From: UBA1181 sp045601045
GTDB taxonomy: Bacteria > Bacteroidota > Bacteroidia > Bacteroidales > Paludibacteraceae
NCBI GenBank assembly: GCA_045601045.1
Contig: JAZRZA010000078.1
Location: forward strand, 1-33,630
Length of the DNA: 33,630 nt
Direction of reading: 5' to 3'
How positions within the stretch are numbered: position 1 is the stretch's first letter; each line of letters opens with the position of its first letter. Below the pieces are notes generated by a model. That model saw only the letters and a list, made by a program, of their open reading frames with translations. It ran no database searches and was not told the origin of the DNA. The position numbers and the translations under genes were made by a program. This document shows positions 7,833 to 15,998 of the stretch, piece by piece.

Positions 7833-8441
7833 TTACCTGCCCAACAGATTCATAAACTCCTCACGGGTTTTGGAGGTATTGAAAATACCTGTGAAATCAG
7901 AGGTGGTGGTAATGGAGTGCATCTTCTCGACACCTCGCATCTGCATGCACATGTGCTGTGCCTCAATCACAACCATGACACCCAACGGATCCAAAGTCTC
8001 CTGAATGCAATCTTTGATCTGGGTGGTCAAACGCTCCTGGATCTGTAGACGACGAGAGAGGATCTCCACAACACGGGCAATCTTACTCAAACCAGTAATC
8101 TTCTTATTCGGGATATAGGCTACATGCGCCTTGCCGAAGAATGGCAAGAGGTGATGTTCGCACAAGGAGTAGAAATCAATGTCCTTAACGATGACCATCT
8201 GCTTATACTCCTCCTCGAAGACAGCGGATTCCAAGATGTCGCGAGGATTGATTTTGTAGCCATAGGTCATGAATTGCATGGCTTTCGCCACACGTTCAGG
8301 GGTCTTCAACAAACCTTCACGGTTCACATCCTCACCGATCAAACTAATGGCCTCCGCATAGAGGGGAGCCAATTTTTCCGTCAACTCCTTACTTGGGTAT
8401 TTGGCCAAGTCCCAAGGTTTTATTTGTATATCTTCGTTCAT
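7833..8441 (-). CDS. folE: GTP cyclohydrolase I, FolE
   Basis: 202 residues, normal length. The zinc-binding S-L-C-E-H-H motif (about residue 92) and the second ligand cysteine in the H-M-C-M-Q-M-R-G-V block (about residue 163) are both present, with the conserved G-L-S-K-I-A-R-V-V-E loop between. It converts GTP to dihydroneopterin triphosphate, the first step of folate or pterin synthesis. Start 20 bases after the stop of the SPOR protein gene, so a two-gene operon. Its stop touches the stop of the convergent CPBP gene and no terminator lies between them. Confidence 0.97.
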   Translation of the reverse strand: MNEDIQIKPWDLAKYPSKELTEKLAPLYAEAISLIGEDVNREGLLKTPERVAKAMQFMTYGYKINPRDILESAVFEEEYKQMVIVKDIDFYSLCEHHLLPFFGKAHVAYIPNKKITGLSKIARVVEILSRRLQIQERLTTQIKDCIQETLDPLGVMVVIEAQHMCMQMRGVEKMHSITTTSDFTGIFNTSKTREEFMNLLGR

Positions 8442-8461
8442 ATTTTCCTAAACCAAACGAA

Positions 8462-8962
8462 TTATTCCAAACGAGTATCTCTGATCACATCGTCCACGAC
8501 AACTACCTCTCCCATCATTTCAGGGAAGTCGGACAATATCTTTTGCGCGAACACCATCGCATCCGTTTGCAAACGGAAGTCACCGAAACGCAACTTCCAA
8601 AACGGAGAAGCGAATGTCAAGTAAGAGGAGACATCCTCGTATTTATTCTTTATCTTCTTTTCTCGCTCCAACGCCTCCAACTTGGAGGTTTTAGGCAAAT
8701 TACCCATATAGACCTGCACACGATAGCCTGAGAAGGTAACATAGGCCTTATCGTCATTGGCGGAAACCTTCGTATTCAACAACGACTTCAGCTTCGCGTC
8801 CTGCTTCACCACCACTTTGCCATTATTACCGGAGTTCTTTGAAAGACTTTCAAAGACATCCACATAGGGCTTTTTTCCAGCTGATTTCGCCGTCTGCGCT
8901 TGTGCTGTCACTGTACCCAAACAGAGTGTGATCAATATGAGAAATTTGTACCACATATACAT
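8462..8962 (-). CDS. Secreted SPOR-domain protein
   Basis: 166 residues. The N-terminal 22 residues form a signal peptide ending in A-Q-A-Q. The C-terminal half (from G-Y-R-V-Q-V-Y-M-G to the end) is a SPOR-like domain, with the pattern Y-L-T-F-A-S-P-F-W-K-L-R-F-G-D-F that binds glycan strands. It is likely periplasmic and associated with septal peptidoglycan. Two in-frame ATGs (8962 and 8956) could both serve as the start. Promoter TATTTTTG lies just upstream; folE follows in the same transcript. Confidence 0.82.
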   Translation of the reverse strand: MYMWYKFLILITLCLGTVTAQAQTAKSAGKKPYVDVFESLSKNSGNNGKVVVKQDAKLKSLLNTKVSANDDKAYVTFSGYRVQVYMGNLPKTSKLEALEREKKIKNKYEDVSSYLTFASPFWKLRFGDFRLQTDAMVFAQKILSDFPEMMGEVVVVDDVIRDTRLE

Positions 8963-8979
8963 TTATTTTAAATATCGTA

Positions 8980-8987
8980 CAAAAATA
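8980..8987 (-). promoter_or_regulatory. -7 element of the SPOR-folE operon
   Basis: On the minus strand TATTTTTG matches TAnnTTTG, 18 bases before the first ATG of the SPOR gene. Confidence 0.6.
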
Positions 8988-9000
8988 AGTAATACAAACC

Positions 9001-9037
9001 AAAAACGCAACCTCCTAACGAATTAGAAAGTTGCGTT
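9001..9037 (-). terminator. Terminator of the TonB-dependent receptor gene
   Basis: On the minus strand AACGCAAC (9030-9037) pairs with GTTGCGTT (9004-9011), with a smaller CTAA/TTAG inner stem, and T residues follow. It lies 28 bases after the receptor stop codon. Confidence 0.8.
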
Positions 9038-9064
9038 CTGATTGAAAATATACTTCACTTGCAA

Positions 9065-10954
9065 TTAGAAGCTCAAAGCCGCGCCAGCCATGAAGTTCGC
9101 GCCTGGCAATGGATAGCCCGCATTGATTTCGTAAGTTTGGTTCAACAAGTTGTCTCCCCTCACCCAAAGTTTGATATAACGGTTGAATCGATAAGAGAGC
9201 ATCGCATTGAGCAATGTGAAATTCTCCTTCTCCGCTTGTTCTCCCACAGCAGTGTATAGTCCACATACCTGTTGGATTCCCAAATCAGCGGACCATCCTT
9301 TGAGATGGAAGCCAGCACCCAAGTAACCCTTGTAGGTAGGCGCGCCCACCACTGGATTCTTCATATTCAAGTAGCTGTGGTTGGTGTTCAGACGCCAATG
9401 TTCATTGATTGTCCAAGCAATCTCCGCCTCGGCACCCTTGTTTGAAATCTCCCCCGTATTGATGTTTTTCTTATTCACTGTTTGGATGATATTATCCGCC
9501 TTGATCAAGAAGAGGTTGACACCATACTTCAAACGATCGTTCGCCACACGGTGTCCCCATGACAACTCATAGTTCCACATACGCTCAGGCAAAAGTTCCT
9601 CGTTTGAAGGGGGATAGAGATACATCTCGCGCATAGTCGGGTTTCTGAATCCTTTGCTGGCCACAAACTTCAACTCGCCCGTCTTGATAGGACGAACCAC
9701 AAGACCCGCCTGCGGAATCCACTCGCCGCCAACCACAGAGTGGTGGTCGTAGCGCACACCCGCATCCAAAGTCAACCATCGGCAGACATCCTGATGGAAA
9801 TCGATATAGCCCGCCACCTCATTGTTGTGGACATGCGCGGATTGTTTATTAGGGGTCTCCATCACTGCGCCCGTCTCGCGGTTGGTATAATAGGCACGAC
9901 CATAAATATGCTGATAATCCAATCCTAACGTCAACCGATTACCCTTGAACATATTGATATTTTGCGTCACCGAAACGCCCGCCAAAGCATCCTTCGAGCG
10001 GAAGAGACGATTTTGAGGTGTGCCGCCATTCACCTTATAACCATCATTGATCTTATGTCTTCCAAAATTATCATAGACACTGATCGATCCGCTGGTCCTT
10101 TTGTAATGGTTGTCCACGCCAACAGAGACAACACCACGTGTAATCCACTGATCAGCCTCCAACAGCAAATCATTCACCGGACCAGGATTCGAGGCCTTGA
10201 AATGGGTGACATCCGCACTGGCGTAACTGTTCCAATGTTCATTAAAATCATATTTCAACTTCACATATCCGCCATATTGGGTAATACCCATATGCGGACG
10301 ATGGTTGTCGCTTCTGCCAAACTGGGCAGCCACTGTACTGGAGAACTTTCCCTTTTTCACTTGATTAGCCACTTCGGCCTGTACCGTACCGTAACTTCCC
10401 GCACCCAAATCGACATTGGTCAGCACCGTGTCTTTTTTCATCTCGCGGGTAACGATATTGACCACACCACCCATCGCATTGGATCCATACAGCAGGGAGG
10501 CTGGGCCACGCAAGACCTCTACATGGTCGGTCATCATCGTCTGATAACTATCCGCGATGCTATGTCCGTAAATACCATTGTATTGAGGATGTCCATCCAC
10601 CAAGACCATCAACTGTCCACTGGCGGAGGAGATACCGCGCAACATCATGCCGCCCGAACCACCCGTACTCACGCCATAGCCCATCATGCCACGGCTTGAG
10701 ACCATAAGGTTAGGCACCTGTTCCATCAAGGTCGGTAGCACATTCTGACGCTCCAAATGGACCAACTGGTCACGATCGAGCACACTATACGACATAGGCA
10801 AATGGCGAACACTCGTCGGTTGTTGCGTTCCAGTCACCACCACACTCTCCAACTCTTCCTCAACGGCTTGCTCATCTTGGGCGTTGACACCCAAAGCGAA
10901 AGCGGAGAAAAAAGCTCCAAGAAGGATCTCCTTCTTATCTAAAAAATTTCTCAT
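9065..10954 (-). CDS. TonB-dependent outer-membrane receptor
   Basis: 629 residues. A signal peptide (about 1-25, ending V-N-A-Q) is followed by the TonB-box-like E-S-V-V-V-T-G near residue 37. The plug domain carries the L-R-G-I-S and E-V-L-R-G-P-A-S-L-L-Y-G-S-N-A-M-G-G-V-V-N-I-V patterns, and a 22-strand-type barrel ends in a C-terminal aromatic (A-A-L-S-F). There is no N-terminal carboxypeptidase-like domain, so it is not a SusC-type receptor. The size and compact form fit siderophore, haem, metal or cobalamin receptors; no substrate gene is next to it and no riboswitch is seen in the 87-base leader region. Methionine- and histidine-containing loops (for example near 85-100) hint at metal or haem, but weakly. 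Confidence 0.93.
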   Translation of the reverse strand: MRNFLDKKEILLGAFFSAFALGVNAQDEQAVEEELESVVVTGTQQPTSVRHLPMSYSVLDRDQLVHLERQNVLPTLMEQVPNLMVSSRGMMGYGVSTGGSGGMMLRGISSASGQLMVLVDGHPQYNGIYGHSIADSYQTMMTDHVEVLRGPASLLYGSNAMGGVVNIVTREMKKDTVLTNVDLGAGSYGTVQAEVANQVKKGKFSSTVAAQFGRSDNHRPHMGITQYGGYVKLKYDFNEHWNSYASADVTHFKASNPGPVNDLLLEADQWITRGVVSVGVDNHYKRTSGSISVYDNFGRHKINDGYKVNGGTPQNRLFRSKDALAGVSVTQNINMFKGNRLTLGLDYQHIYGRAYYTNRETGAVMETPNKQSAHVHNNEVAGYIDFHQDVCRWLTLDAGVRYDHHSVVGGEWIPQAGLVVRPIKTGELKFVASKGFRNPTMREMYLYPPSNEELLPERMWNYELSWGHRVANDRLKYGVNLFLIKADNIIQTVNKKNINTGEISNKGAEAEIAWTINEHWRLNTNHSYLNMKNPVVGAPTYKGYLGAGFHLKGWSADLGIQQVCGLYTAVGEQAEKENFTLLNAMLSYRFNRYIKLWVRGDNLLNQTYEINAGYPLPGANFMAGAALSF

Positions 10955-11003
10955 AAATAATTAAGTGATAAATCAAGAAACATTTATAGCCTCAATTTGG
11001 TTG

Positions 11004-11011
11004 CAAATATA
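11004..11011 (-). promoter_or_regulatory. -7 element of the receptor gene
   Basis: On the minus strand TATATTTG matches TAnnTTTG exactly, about 50 bases before the receptor ATG. No Fur-like or B12-riboswitch structure is evident in the short leader. Confidence 0.65.
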
Positions 11012-11041
11012 ACAAAAAAAATCGTTGCGGAATTGTGGCAT

Positions 11042-12067
11042 TCACTCCCGTTTCAACTTTCCAGAAGGCAACCGTCGAAATTGAGGCATAAAACAGACCT
11101 GTTTAGGCATTTCATAAGGAGAAAGATACTTTTTCATGTCAACCAATAGAGAAGCGGCGTCAAACGGTTCAGACTCAATTTTCAACACCACCCGCTCGCC
11201 AAATTTAGGATCTGGCTCTCCAAGAAAATAGAAGGGACGGTCCATAAGCGCCTTGATCTTCTTCTCCATCTTTTCAGGGAAGACCTTCACACCACCCGTG
11301 TTGATCACATTATCCCACCGTCCAAGCCAATGGAAAGAGCGCTCTGACAATAGTTCCACCACATCATTCGTCACGAAAGGGGAACCCTTCAAATAGTCTG
11401 CATGAATCACCAAACATCCCCTGTCGTCGGCAGAGAAACGGACATCGGGCAAGGCTTGATATAGCGGTACGCCACACTTGGGCAACTCAGAGAGCGCCAC
11501 ATGAGAAACCGTCTCCGTCATGCCATAGGAGATGTAGGATTTCAGCGGCAACGAGGTGAGCCAATCCGACTCCTCCTTCATCAGTTGGCTGCCACCCACC
11601 AAGAGATGCTTGACATGAGCAAGCGCCGCTTCTCCCGCTCCACTCTCCATCAAGGAATGAACCTGCAACGGCACCATGGAGACCAAATCATACGACCTTT
11701 CCAATCGAGGCATAGAGGAGACTGGCTGGACATAGAGATCCAAGCCACCCACGATGGCGCGCACCACCATCATCTTTCCCGCGATATAGTTGGCGGAGAG
11801 GCACATCAACAGGGAATCGCCCGGATTTAATCCGAAAAAAGCATTCGTCCGCCTCGCAGACTCTCTCATGGATTGTTTGGAAAGTTCTATCCGTTTTGGT
11901 TCTCCCGTAGAGCCAGAGGTCTGGCCCCAAACAGAATCCGAATCATCCCACCACGCCAACATAAAATCCGCGAACGCCTCATCGCACCCCTCGATGGAGA
12001 GAAGAAGAGCTCGGTCACGCATCTGCGACTCATTCAAAAGGATTCCATTGATTCTGAGATTCATCAT
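11042..12067 (-). CDS. menE: o-Succinylbenzoate-CoA ligase-like AMP-binding enzyme
   Basis: 341 residues, shorter than typical 450-500-residue acyl-CoA ligases but like the compact MenE of Bacteroidetes. The adenylation motif T-S-G-S-T-G-E-P-K is about residue 51, Y-G-M-T-E about 183, G-R-W-D-N-V-I-N-T-G-G about 250 and the terminal P-S-G-K-L lysine is about residue 336. It would activate o-succinylbenzoate for menaquinone synthesis. No other men gene is in the window, so the substrate rests on the short architecture. The second in-frame Met is an alternative start. Confidence 0.82.
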   Translation of the reverse strand: MMNLRINGILLNESQMRDRALLLSIEGCDEAFADFMLAWWDDSDSVWGQTSGSTGEPKRIELSKQSMRESARRTNAFFGLNPGDSLLMCLSANYIAGKMMVVRAIVGGLDLYVQPVSSMPRLERSYDLVSMVPLQVHSLMESGAGEAALAHVKHLLVGGSQLMKEESDWLTSLPLKSYISYGMTETVSHVALSELPKCGVPLYQALPDVRFSADDRGCLVIHADYLKGSPFVTNDVVELLSERSFHWLGRWDNVINTGGVKVFPEKMEKKIKALMDRPFYFLGEPDPKFGERVVLKIESEPFDAASLLVDMKKYLSPYEMPKQVCFMPQFRRLPSGKLKRE

Positions 12068-12123
12068 GCAATTGACTATGGTTGCGACCGCAAAATTACA
12101 AAAAAGCGGGTTACCTCAAAAAC

Positions 12124-12153
12124 AAAAAAGCCCGAGCAAAAAGCCCGGGCTTT
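12124..12153 (-). terminator. Terminator of gap
   Basis: On the minus strand GCCCGGGC pairs with GCTCGGGC (one G-U pair) around a 5-base loop (plus 12130-12150), followed by six T. It lies 22 bases past the gap stop. Confidence 0.85.
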
Positions 12154-12172
12154 AAAAGCTATTATATTAAGA

Positions 12173-13201
12173 TTAGCAGTTTTCTGCGAAGTACTTAATA
12201 GTTCTAACCATTTGAGAAGTGTAAGAGTTCTCGTTGTCGTACCAAGAAACAACTTGTACTTGATAAGTATCGTCGTCGATCTTAGAAACCATTGTTTGAG
12301 TTGCATCGAACAATGAACCGAACTTCATACCGATGATATCTGAAGAAACGATCTCATCCTCAGTGTATCCATAAGACTCAGTTTGAGCAGCCTTCATAGC
12401 AGCGTTGATGCCCTCCTTAGTAACGTCCTTACCCTTAACAACTGCAACCAAGATAGTAGTTGAACCAGTTGGAGTTGGGATACGTTGTGCAGAACCGATC
12501 AACTTACCGTTCAACTCAGGGATAACCAAACCGATAGCCTTAGCAGCACCAGTTGAGTTAGGAACGATGTTTTGAGCACCTGCACGAGAACGACGAAGGT
12601 CACCCTTACGTTGAGGTCCATCAAGGATCATTTGGTCACCAGTGTAAGCGTGGATAGTTGACATGATACCTGATTGGATAGCAGCGTACTTGTTCAAAGC
12701 TGCAGCCATAGGAGCCAAGCAGTTAGTTGTACAAGAAGCAGCAGAGATGATGTTATCGTTCTTAGTCAAAGTCTTGTGGTTAACGTTGTAAACGATAGTT
12801 GGAAGGTCGTTTCCTGCAGGAGCAGAGATAACAACTTTCTTAGCACCAGCAGCGATGTGAGCAGCAGCCTTCTCCTTTGAAGTGTAGAAACCAGTACACT
12901 CAAGAACAACGTCTACACCGTTTGCCTTCCAAGGACACTCAGCAGCGTTAGCGCATGCAGAGATCTTGATCTCCTTACCGTCAACGATGATTGAATCCTC
13001 AGTAGCCTCTACAGTGTGCTTACCCTCACCGAACTTGCCAGCGAAACCACCTTGTGCAGTATCGTACTTCAACAAGTGAGCCAACATCTTAGGAGAAGTC
13101 AAGTCGTTGATTGCAACTACCTCATAACCATCTGCCTCAAACATTTGACGGAATGCAAGACGACCAATACGTCCGAAACCATTAATAGCAACTTTTACCA
13201 T
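12173..13201 (-). CDS. gap: Glyceraldehyde-3-phosphate dehydrogenase, type I
   Basis: 342 residues. N-terminal I-N-G-F-G-R-I-G-R NAD-binding motif; catalytic A-S-C-T-T-N-C (about residue 155) with the nucleophilic cysteine; C-terminal W-Y-D-N-E-N-S-Y. It oxidises glyceraldehyde 3-phosphate in glycolysis. Codon use is narrow, as in highly expressed genes. A terminator follows directly, so it is probably monocistronic. The upstream TTTATTTG at about 13220 is one mismatch from the -7 consensus. Confidence 0.98.
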   Translation of the reverse strand: MVKVAINGFGRIGRLAFRQMFEADGYEVVAINDLTSPKMLAHLLKYDTAQGGFAGKFGEGKHTVEATEDSIIVDGKEIKISACANAAECPWKANGVDVVLECTGFYTSKEKAAAHIAAGAKKVVISAPAGNDLPTIVYNVNHKTLTKNDNIISAASCTTNCLAPMAAALNKYAAIQSGIMSTIHAYTGDQMILDGPQRKGDLRRSRAGAQNIVPNSTGAAKAIGLVIPELNGKLIGSAQRIPTPTGSTTILVAVVKGKDVTKEGINAAMKAAQTESYGYTEDEIVSSDIIGMKFGSLFDATQTMVSKIDDDTYQVQVVSWYDNENSYTSQMVRTIKYFAENC

Positions 13202-13250
13202 TTTAAAATTATATTTATGTTAAACAAATAAATAATATCCTTTTTCTTAT

Positions 13251-13394
13251 CTACACATCAACAATACACCATATTGAATAAAAAGCGAGGGAGAGCGATT
13301 AAAAACAACCGCACCCCGACTTACATGACGCCACAGCCAGAAGCACGATGAACGTCACGATTAATCTGATATATTTTCCGAATGACTTACGCAT
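13251..13394 (-). CDS. Tiny lipoprotein 2 (C-terminus uncertain)
   Basis: On the minus strand an ATG at 13394 opens a frame with the basic start MRKSFGKYIR, a hydrophobic core and the perfect lipobox V-A-S-C (Cys24). The ATG lies within the last codons of the upstream tiny lipoprotein (ATGCGTAA overlap), so translation is likely coupled. After the cysteine the reading depends on the exact base count near 13311-13320, which I could not settle by eye. One reading ends after about 31 residues with a Cys-rich C-K-S-G-C-G-C-F tail and a stop near 13300; the other runs to 13251 (about 47 residues). The lipoprotein signal itself does not depend on this. Function unknown. Confidence 0.5.
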
Positions 13395-13515
13395 TTTGTT
13401 GAAGCTCAATCACCTCAGTGTGCATATTTCCATAACCAGGACAAAGTTGTTGCTTGCAAGCACTCATTGCCAATAGCAATAATGCAGCTGCGATAATCAT
13501 CTTAATTGTTCTCAT
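13387..13515 (-). CDS. Tiny lipoprotein 1 (42 residues)
   Basis: On the minus strand an ATG at 13515 encodes 42 residues: basic MRTIK, a long Ala/Leu hydrophobic core, the lipobox M-S-A-C at Cys20, then a short mature part with a C-K-Q-Q-L-C-P-G-Y-G pattern and a hydrophilic tail. Signal peptide and lipobox are intact and a consensus -7 element lies about 36 bases upstream, so it is very likely expressed. Short Bacteroidetes lipoproteins with a C-P-x-Y pattern are common in my recollection but uncharacterised. It overlaps the next tiny lipoprotein and lies just downstream of an Lnb-like gene. Confidence 0.72.
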   Translation of the reverse strand: MRTIKMIIAAALLLLAMSACKQQLCPGYGNMHTEVIELQQNA

Positions 13516-13550
13516 TGTGTATCAAATTATATAGTTATCATTCAGTTCTG

Positions 13551-13558
13551 CAAATTTA
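13551..13558 (-). promoter_or_regulatory. -7 element of the tiny lipoprotein pair
   Basis: On the minus strand TAAATTTG matches TAnnTTTG, placed just after the stop codon of the DUF4105 gene and before the 42-residue lipoprotein. Confidence 0.65.
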
Positions 13559-13564
13559 CTTTTT

Positions 13565-14782
13565 TTATTTTATTTGTTGTTTATCCAAAAGCGTTTTTTT
13601 CTTGAAAAAATCTAAAAAAGAACGTCTTTCCGGCCACACAAACGCCAATATGCTAATAATCAAAGAGATAGATATCAAAAGAAATTCCCAACAAGTACTC
13701 TGTGGCAAGAATCCGATCAAAAGCAAATAGGCCGACAAAAGGAGGATGTCAAGAAGAAGCCAAACTTTTGAAAAAATACCGCGCGCGCCCAAGAAAAGAA
13801 GTACGGCGGAGACCAAATGCAGCGGATTCATCCACATCAAGTTGAAATTCGGAGACGTACACTCGTGGGTAGAGAAAAAGACCAAATAGAAGATCAACAA
13901 CCCCAATACGCCAAAAGCGAGAAGCACCACGCCACCAAAGAATCGGGGGAAGAACATTTTTCCACTCTTACAAGAAAGGGCAAAAACCATCACCACAAGC
14001 AATAGCAAGCACAGGCTTGCGAAAAGTGGCGTCTCATAGAAAGAGACAACCTTCCGCTCCTCCTTGTAGGGCTTATAGATGCAAGTCTTCTGTTTCACCA
14101 AGGGGCGCCAGACGCCATCCTCGCCCTTCACCTCCGCGCCATCGAAGAACCCCATCAAGGAGACTGGCAGAAAAGTATACATCGAATCAGGGACCACCTC
14201 ATCCGCTTCGCTGCCCAAGCACATGTCAATACCCAGACGCAACCACGGCTCACGTTCACACAGACGATGGATAATGCTTCTATAACTCTCCGCGCCATAC
14301 GAAGAGACATATAGCTCCGGATAACGTACCTCTCCCACGACACGTTCAATCAACCGTTGCGGCCTTGTGGCGCAGTTGTCAGAAAAGAACTTGTATCGAT
14401 AGTAGCGATTCTCTGGCTTAAGGTTCTCTTCCAACGCCGAACGCATCTGTTCCGCTTGCTCATCCGACAAGTTCAACACCTGCAGATAACCATAGGTTCT
14501 CTTCCAGGCGATCTCGTTGACCATGTCAATCGGATTGCCTTTGTCCAAGCAGTAATCGGTCTGACCGGAGACGAACTTGTATATGAAATCGTCGGAGAAC
14601 TCAAACACGCCATAATTGTAGACGTCACTAGTGGAATCTGTCTGGACAAGCAACGCCGTATGGCCCCACAAAGTATAGACCTCCCGGTCGGAAGGGCAAG
14701 ATGTCACCAGACCAATAGAGACCTTTGCACAGGCAACCATGGAGACCAATGCAAGAATAAGAAGCGATAGAAATCTACGCAT
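13565..14782 (-). CDS. DUF4105 / Lnb-like periplasmic domain membrane protein
   Basis: 405 residues. A signal sequence (1-19) is followed by a periplasmic domain with the conserved W-G-H-T-A (His41) and S-D-N-C-A-T-R (Cys137) motifs of DUF4105. Then come five C-terminal membrane segments from about residue 250 to 395. DUF4105 is, as I recall, now named after Lnb, an enzyme that N-acylates lipoproteins to the lyso form in Gram-positives; a His/Cys pair would fit an acyl-transfer mechanism. Activity here is inference. It is followed within 50 bases by two tiny lipoproteins and preceded by a 10-base gap to the small T9SS-like gene, so the first two are one operon. Confidence 0.82.
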   Translation of the reverse strand: MRRFLSLLILALVSMVACAKVSIGLVTSCPSDREVYTLWGHTALLVQTDSTSDVYNYGVFEFSDDFIYKFVSGQTDYCLDKGNPIDMVNEIAWKRTYGYLQVLNLSDEQAEQMRSALEENLKPENRYYRYKFFSDNCATRPQRLIERVVGEVRYPELYVSSYGAESYRSIIHRLCEREPWLRLGIDMCLGSEADEVVPDSMYTFLPVSLMGFFDGAEVKGEDGVWRPLVKQKTCIYKPYKEERKVVSFYETPLFASLCLLLLVVMVFALSCKSGKMFFPRFFGGVVLLAFGVLGLLIFYLVFFSTHECTSPNFNLMWMNPLHLVSAVLLFLGARGIFSKVWLLLDILLLSAYLLLIGFLPQSTCWEFLLISISLIISILAFVWPERRSFLDFFKKKTLLDKQQIK

Positions 14783-14792
14783 TACAATAAAA

Positions 14793-15110
14793 TCACTTGA
14801 TTACAAAACGCTGAACAAGGTTATCGATTTTCACCACATAGAAGCCTTTTCGAAGGTTCAATGGAATCTTTTCGCTGTCGGAAGTCGTCTCAAAAGTCAA
14901 AACTGAGACACCCAACATATTCATCACCGTCACTTTCGTACCAGCTGGCACACCAGAAAGATAGAGGCAATTATCAGCGACGTTGATTGAAGAAGTCGTT
15001 CTCTCCACACTCTGATCATCACGCGAATCCTCACCTCTACCCTGTGCTTGGGCGAGACTCACAGTCATCTGCGTCAATGAAAACAATAATATGAAGAGTA
15101 ACTTTCTCAT
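14793..15110 (-). CDS. Small secreted protein with T9SS-type-A-like C-terminal domain
   Basis: 105 residues from the ATG at 15110. The longer frame starting at 15149 is rejected because the -7 element at 15132-15139 lies inside it. Signal peptide 1-23 ends A-Q-A-Q. Residues 25-45 are polar. Residues 48-105 resemble the type A sorting domain of the type IX secretion system (N-x-L-G pattern, then L-R-K-G-F-Y-V-V-K-I and a Q-R-F-V-I-K end). It is odd because the protein is almost nothing but signal peptide and sorting domain. It may be a degenerate cargo, or the domain may have another role. Confidence 0.7.
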   Translation of the reverse strand: MRKLLFILLFSLTQMTVSLAQAQGRGEDSRDDQSVERTTSSINVADNCLYLSGVPAGTKVTVMNMLGVSVLTFETTSDSEKIPLNLRKGFYVVKIDNLVQRFVIK

Positions 15111-15131
15111 AAAAACACCTAACTTTTGTTG

Positions 15132-15139
15132 CAAAAATA
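15132..15139 (-). promoter_or_regulatory. -7 element of the mini-T9SS/DUF4105 operon
   Basis: On the minus strand TATTTTTG matches TAnnTTTG, 21 bases before the chosen ATG at 15110. Confidence 0.6.
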
Positions 15140-15213
15140 ACACCAACAAGCTTTAATACAAAATTTTTTCGCGATTATTTTGCGGCACACACAATAAAAG
15201 GAGTTTTTATCAG

Positions 15214-15660
15214 TTATGCCAAATCGGGCTCATAGTTGTGGATGCGGCAACGCCACTCCTCCGAGATTGGCAACGATGTATTGGTTTTAGGATCAAATCC
15301 GCACATGACGGTACGACACACACTCTTCACCTTTTGAGACTTCTTGTCGTATATCATTTGGATCAGTTTGACGCTCTTGTTTCCTATACTCGCGACCTTT
15401 GTCTTGACAACAATGTCGTCACCCATAAAGATCGGAACCATATAATCGACATTGATATTCACAATCACCAAATCAATATCTCCCGAGCCAATGCCTTTAT
15501 AGCCCATGGCCTCAAAATAGGCGACCTTCCCTAAATCGTAATAGGACAAGGCGACCGAATTATTCACGTGGCCGATCACATCCACATCGTTGAATCGGAT
15601 CTGAACGGGTTGCTCATGTCTGAAAGATATGCTATTGATATCTAATACGGTATTATCCAT
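15214..15660 (-). CDS. Acyl-CoA thioesterase, 4HBT hotdog fold
   Basis: 148 residues. The hotdog signature N-D-V-D-V-I-G-H-V-N-N (about residues 24-34), with the catalytic Asp, is followed by S-Y-Y-D-L-G-K-V-A-Y-F, typical of YbgC/4HBT thioesterases. It hydrolyses acyl-CoA or acyl-ACP thioesters; the true substrate is unknown. It follows DUF721 by 47 bases and may share the recF transcript. There is no clear promoter of its own. Confidence 0.87.
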   Translation of the reverse strand: MDNTVLDINSISFRHEQPVQIRFNDVDVIGHVNNSVALSYYDLGKVAYFEAMGYKGIGSGDIDLVIVNINVDYMVPIFMGDDIVVKTKVASIGNKSVKLIQMIYDKKSQKVKSVCRTVMCGFDPKTNTSLPISEEWRCRIHNYEPDLA

Positions 15661-15707
15661 CTCAAATTTTTTCTATTGGGTTATAGGCCAAGCAGCCATC
15701 CTACAAA

Positions 15708-15998
15708 CTACAAAAAGACGATCTCCTCTATCACATCGGCGCCCACCTTTTCATTCAGGCGTTTCACCAACTCTCCCCGCCGCATCATCAGATCATTTTT
15801 CAAAGGGGCCGCCGTCAGTTTCACAAAAAGTTTTCCCTCTTTCACATTGACGAAAGTGGTATAGCGCGTGATGTTGCCACCGCCCAGTTTTTTCCACTCC
15901 TCCTTCACTTGCTCCTCCGCGATGTGCTTGCCCAGCGCGCCACGACGCAAAAAATCACTGATCAAGCCACCCAAGGCTTCTGGTTTCTTCTCCTTCAT
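15708..15998 (-). CDS. DUF721 / DciA-like protein
   Basis: 96 residues, a small basic protein with the DUF721 pattern: helix G-G-L-I-S-D-F-L, then W-K-K-L-G at about 35, and a V-x-V-K-E-G-K-L-F-V-K-L strand pair followed by the L-K-N-D-L helix. Members related to DciA load the replicative helicase; many Bacteroidetes copies lie next to recF as here. The start overlaps the recF stop by 4 bases, so coupled translation is likely. A helicase-loading role is inferred from family only. Confidence 0.83.
   Translation of the reverse strand: MKEKKPEALGGLISDFLRRGALGKHIAEEQVKEEWKKLGGGNITRYTTFVNVKEGKLFVKLTAAPLKNDLMMRRGELVKRLNEKVGADVIEEIVFL

Noticed and set aside
9962..10699. Long plus-strand open frame opposite the TonB receptor
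   Set aside because: Antisense shadow of a clear receptor gene; no promoter or ribosome site and a composition typical of a shadow.
10955..11041. Cobalamin or other riboswitch before the TonB receptor
   Set aside because: Only 87 bases separate the genes and no conserved box or multi-stem fold can be seen; only a -7 element is present.
15111..15149. Longer start for the T9SS-like mini protein
   Set aside because: The extension contains the -7 promoter element and lacks signal-peptide character; the ATG at 15110 gives a clean signal.
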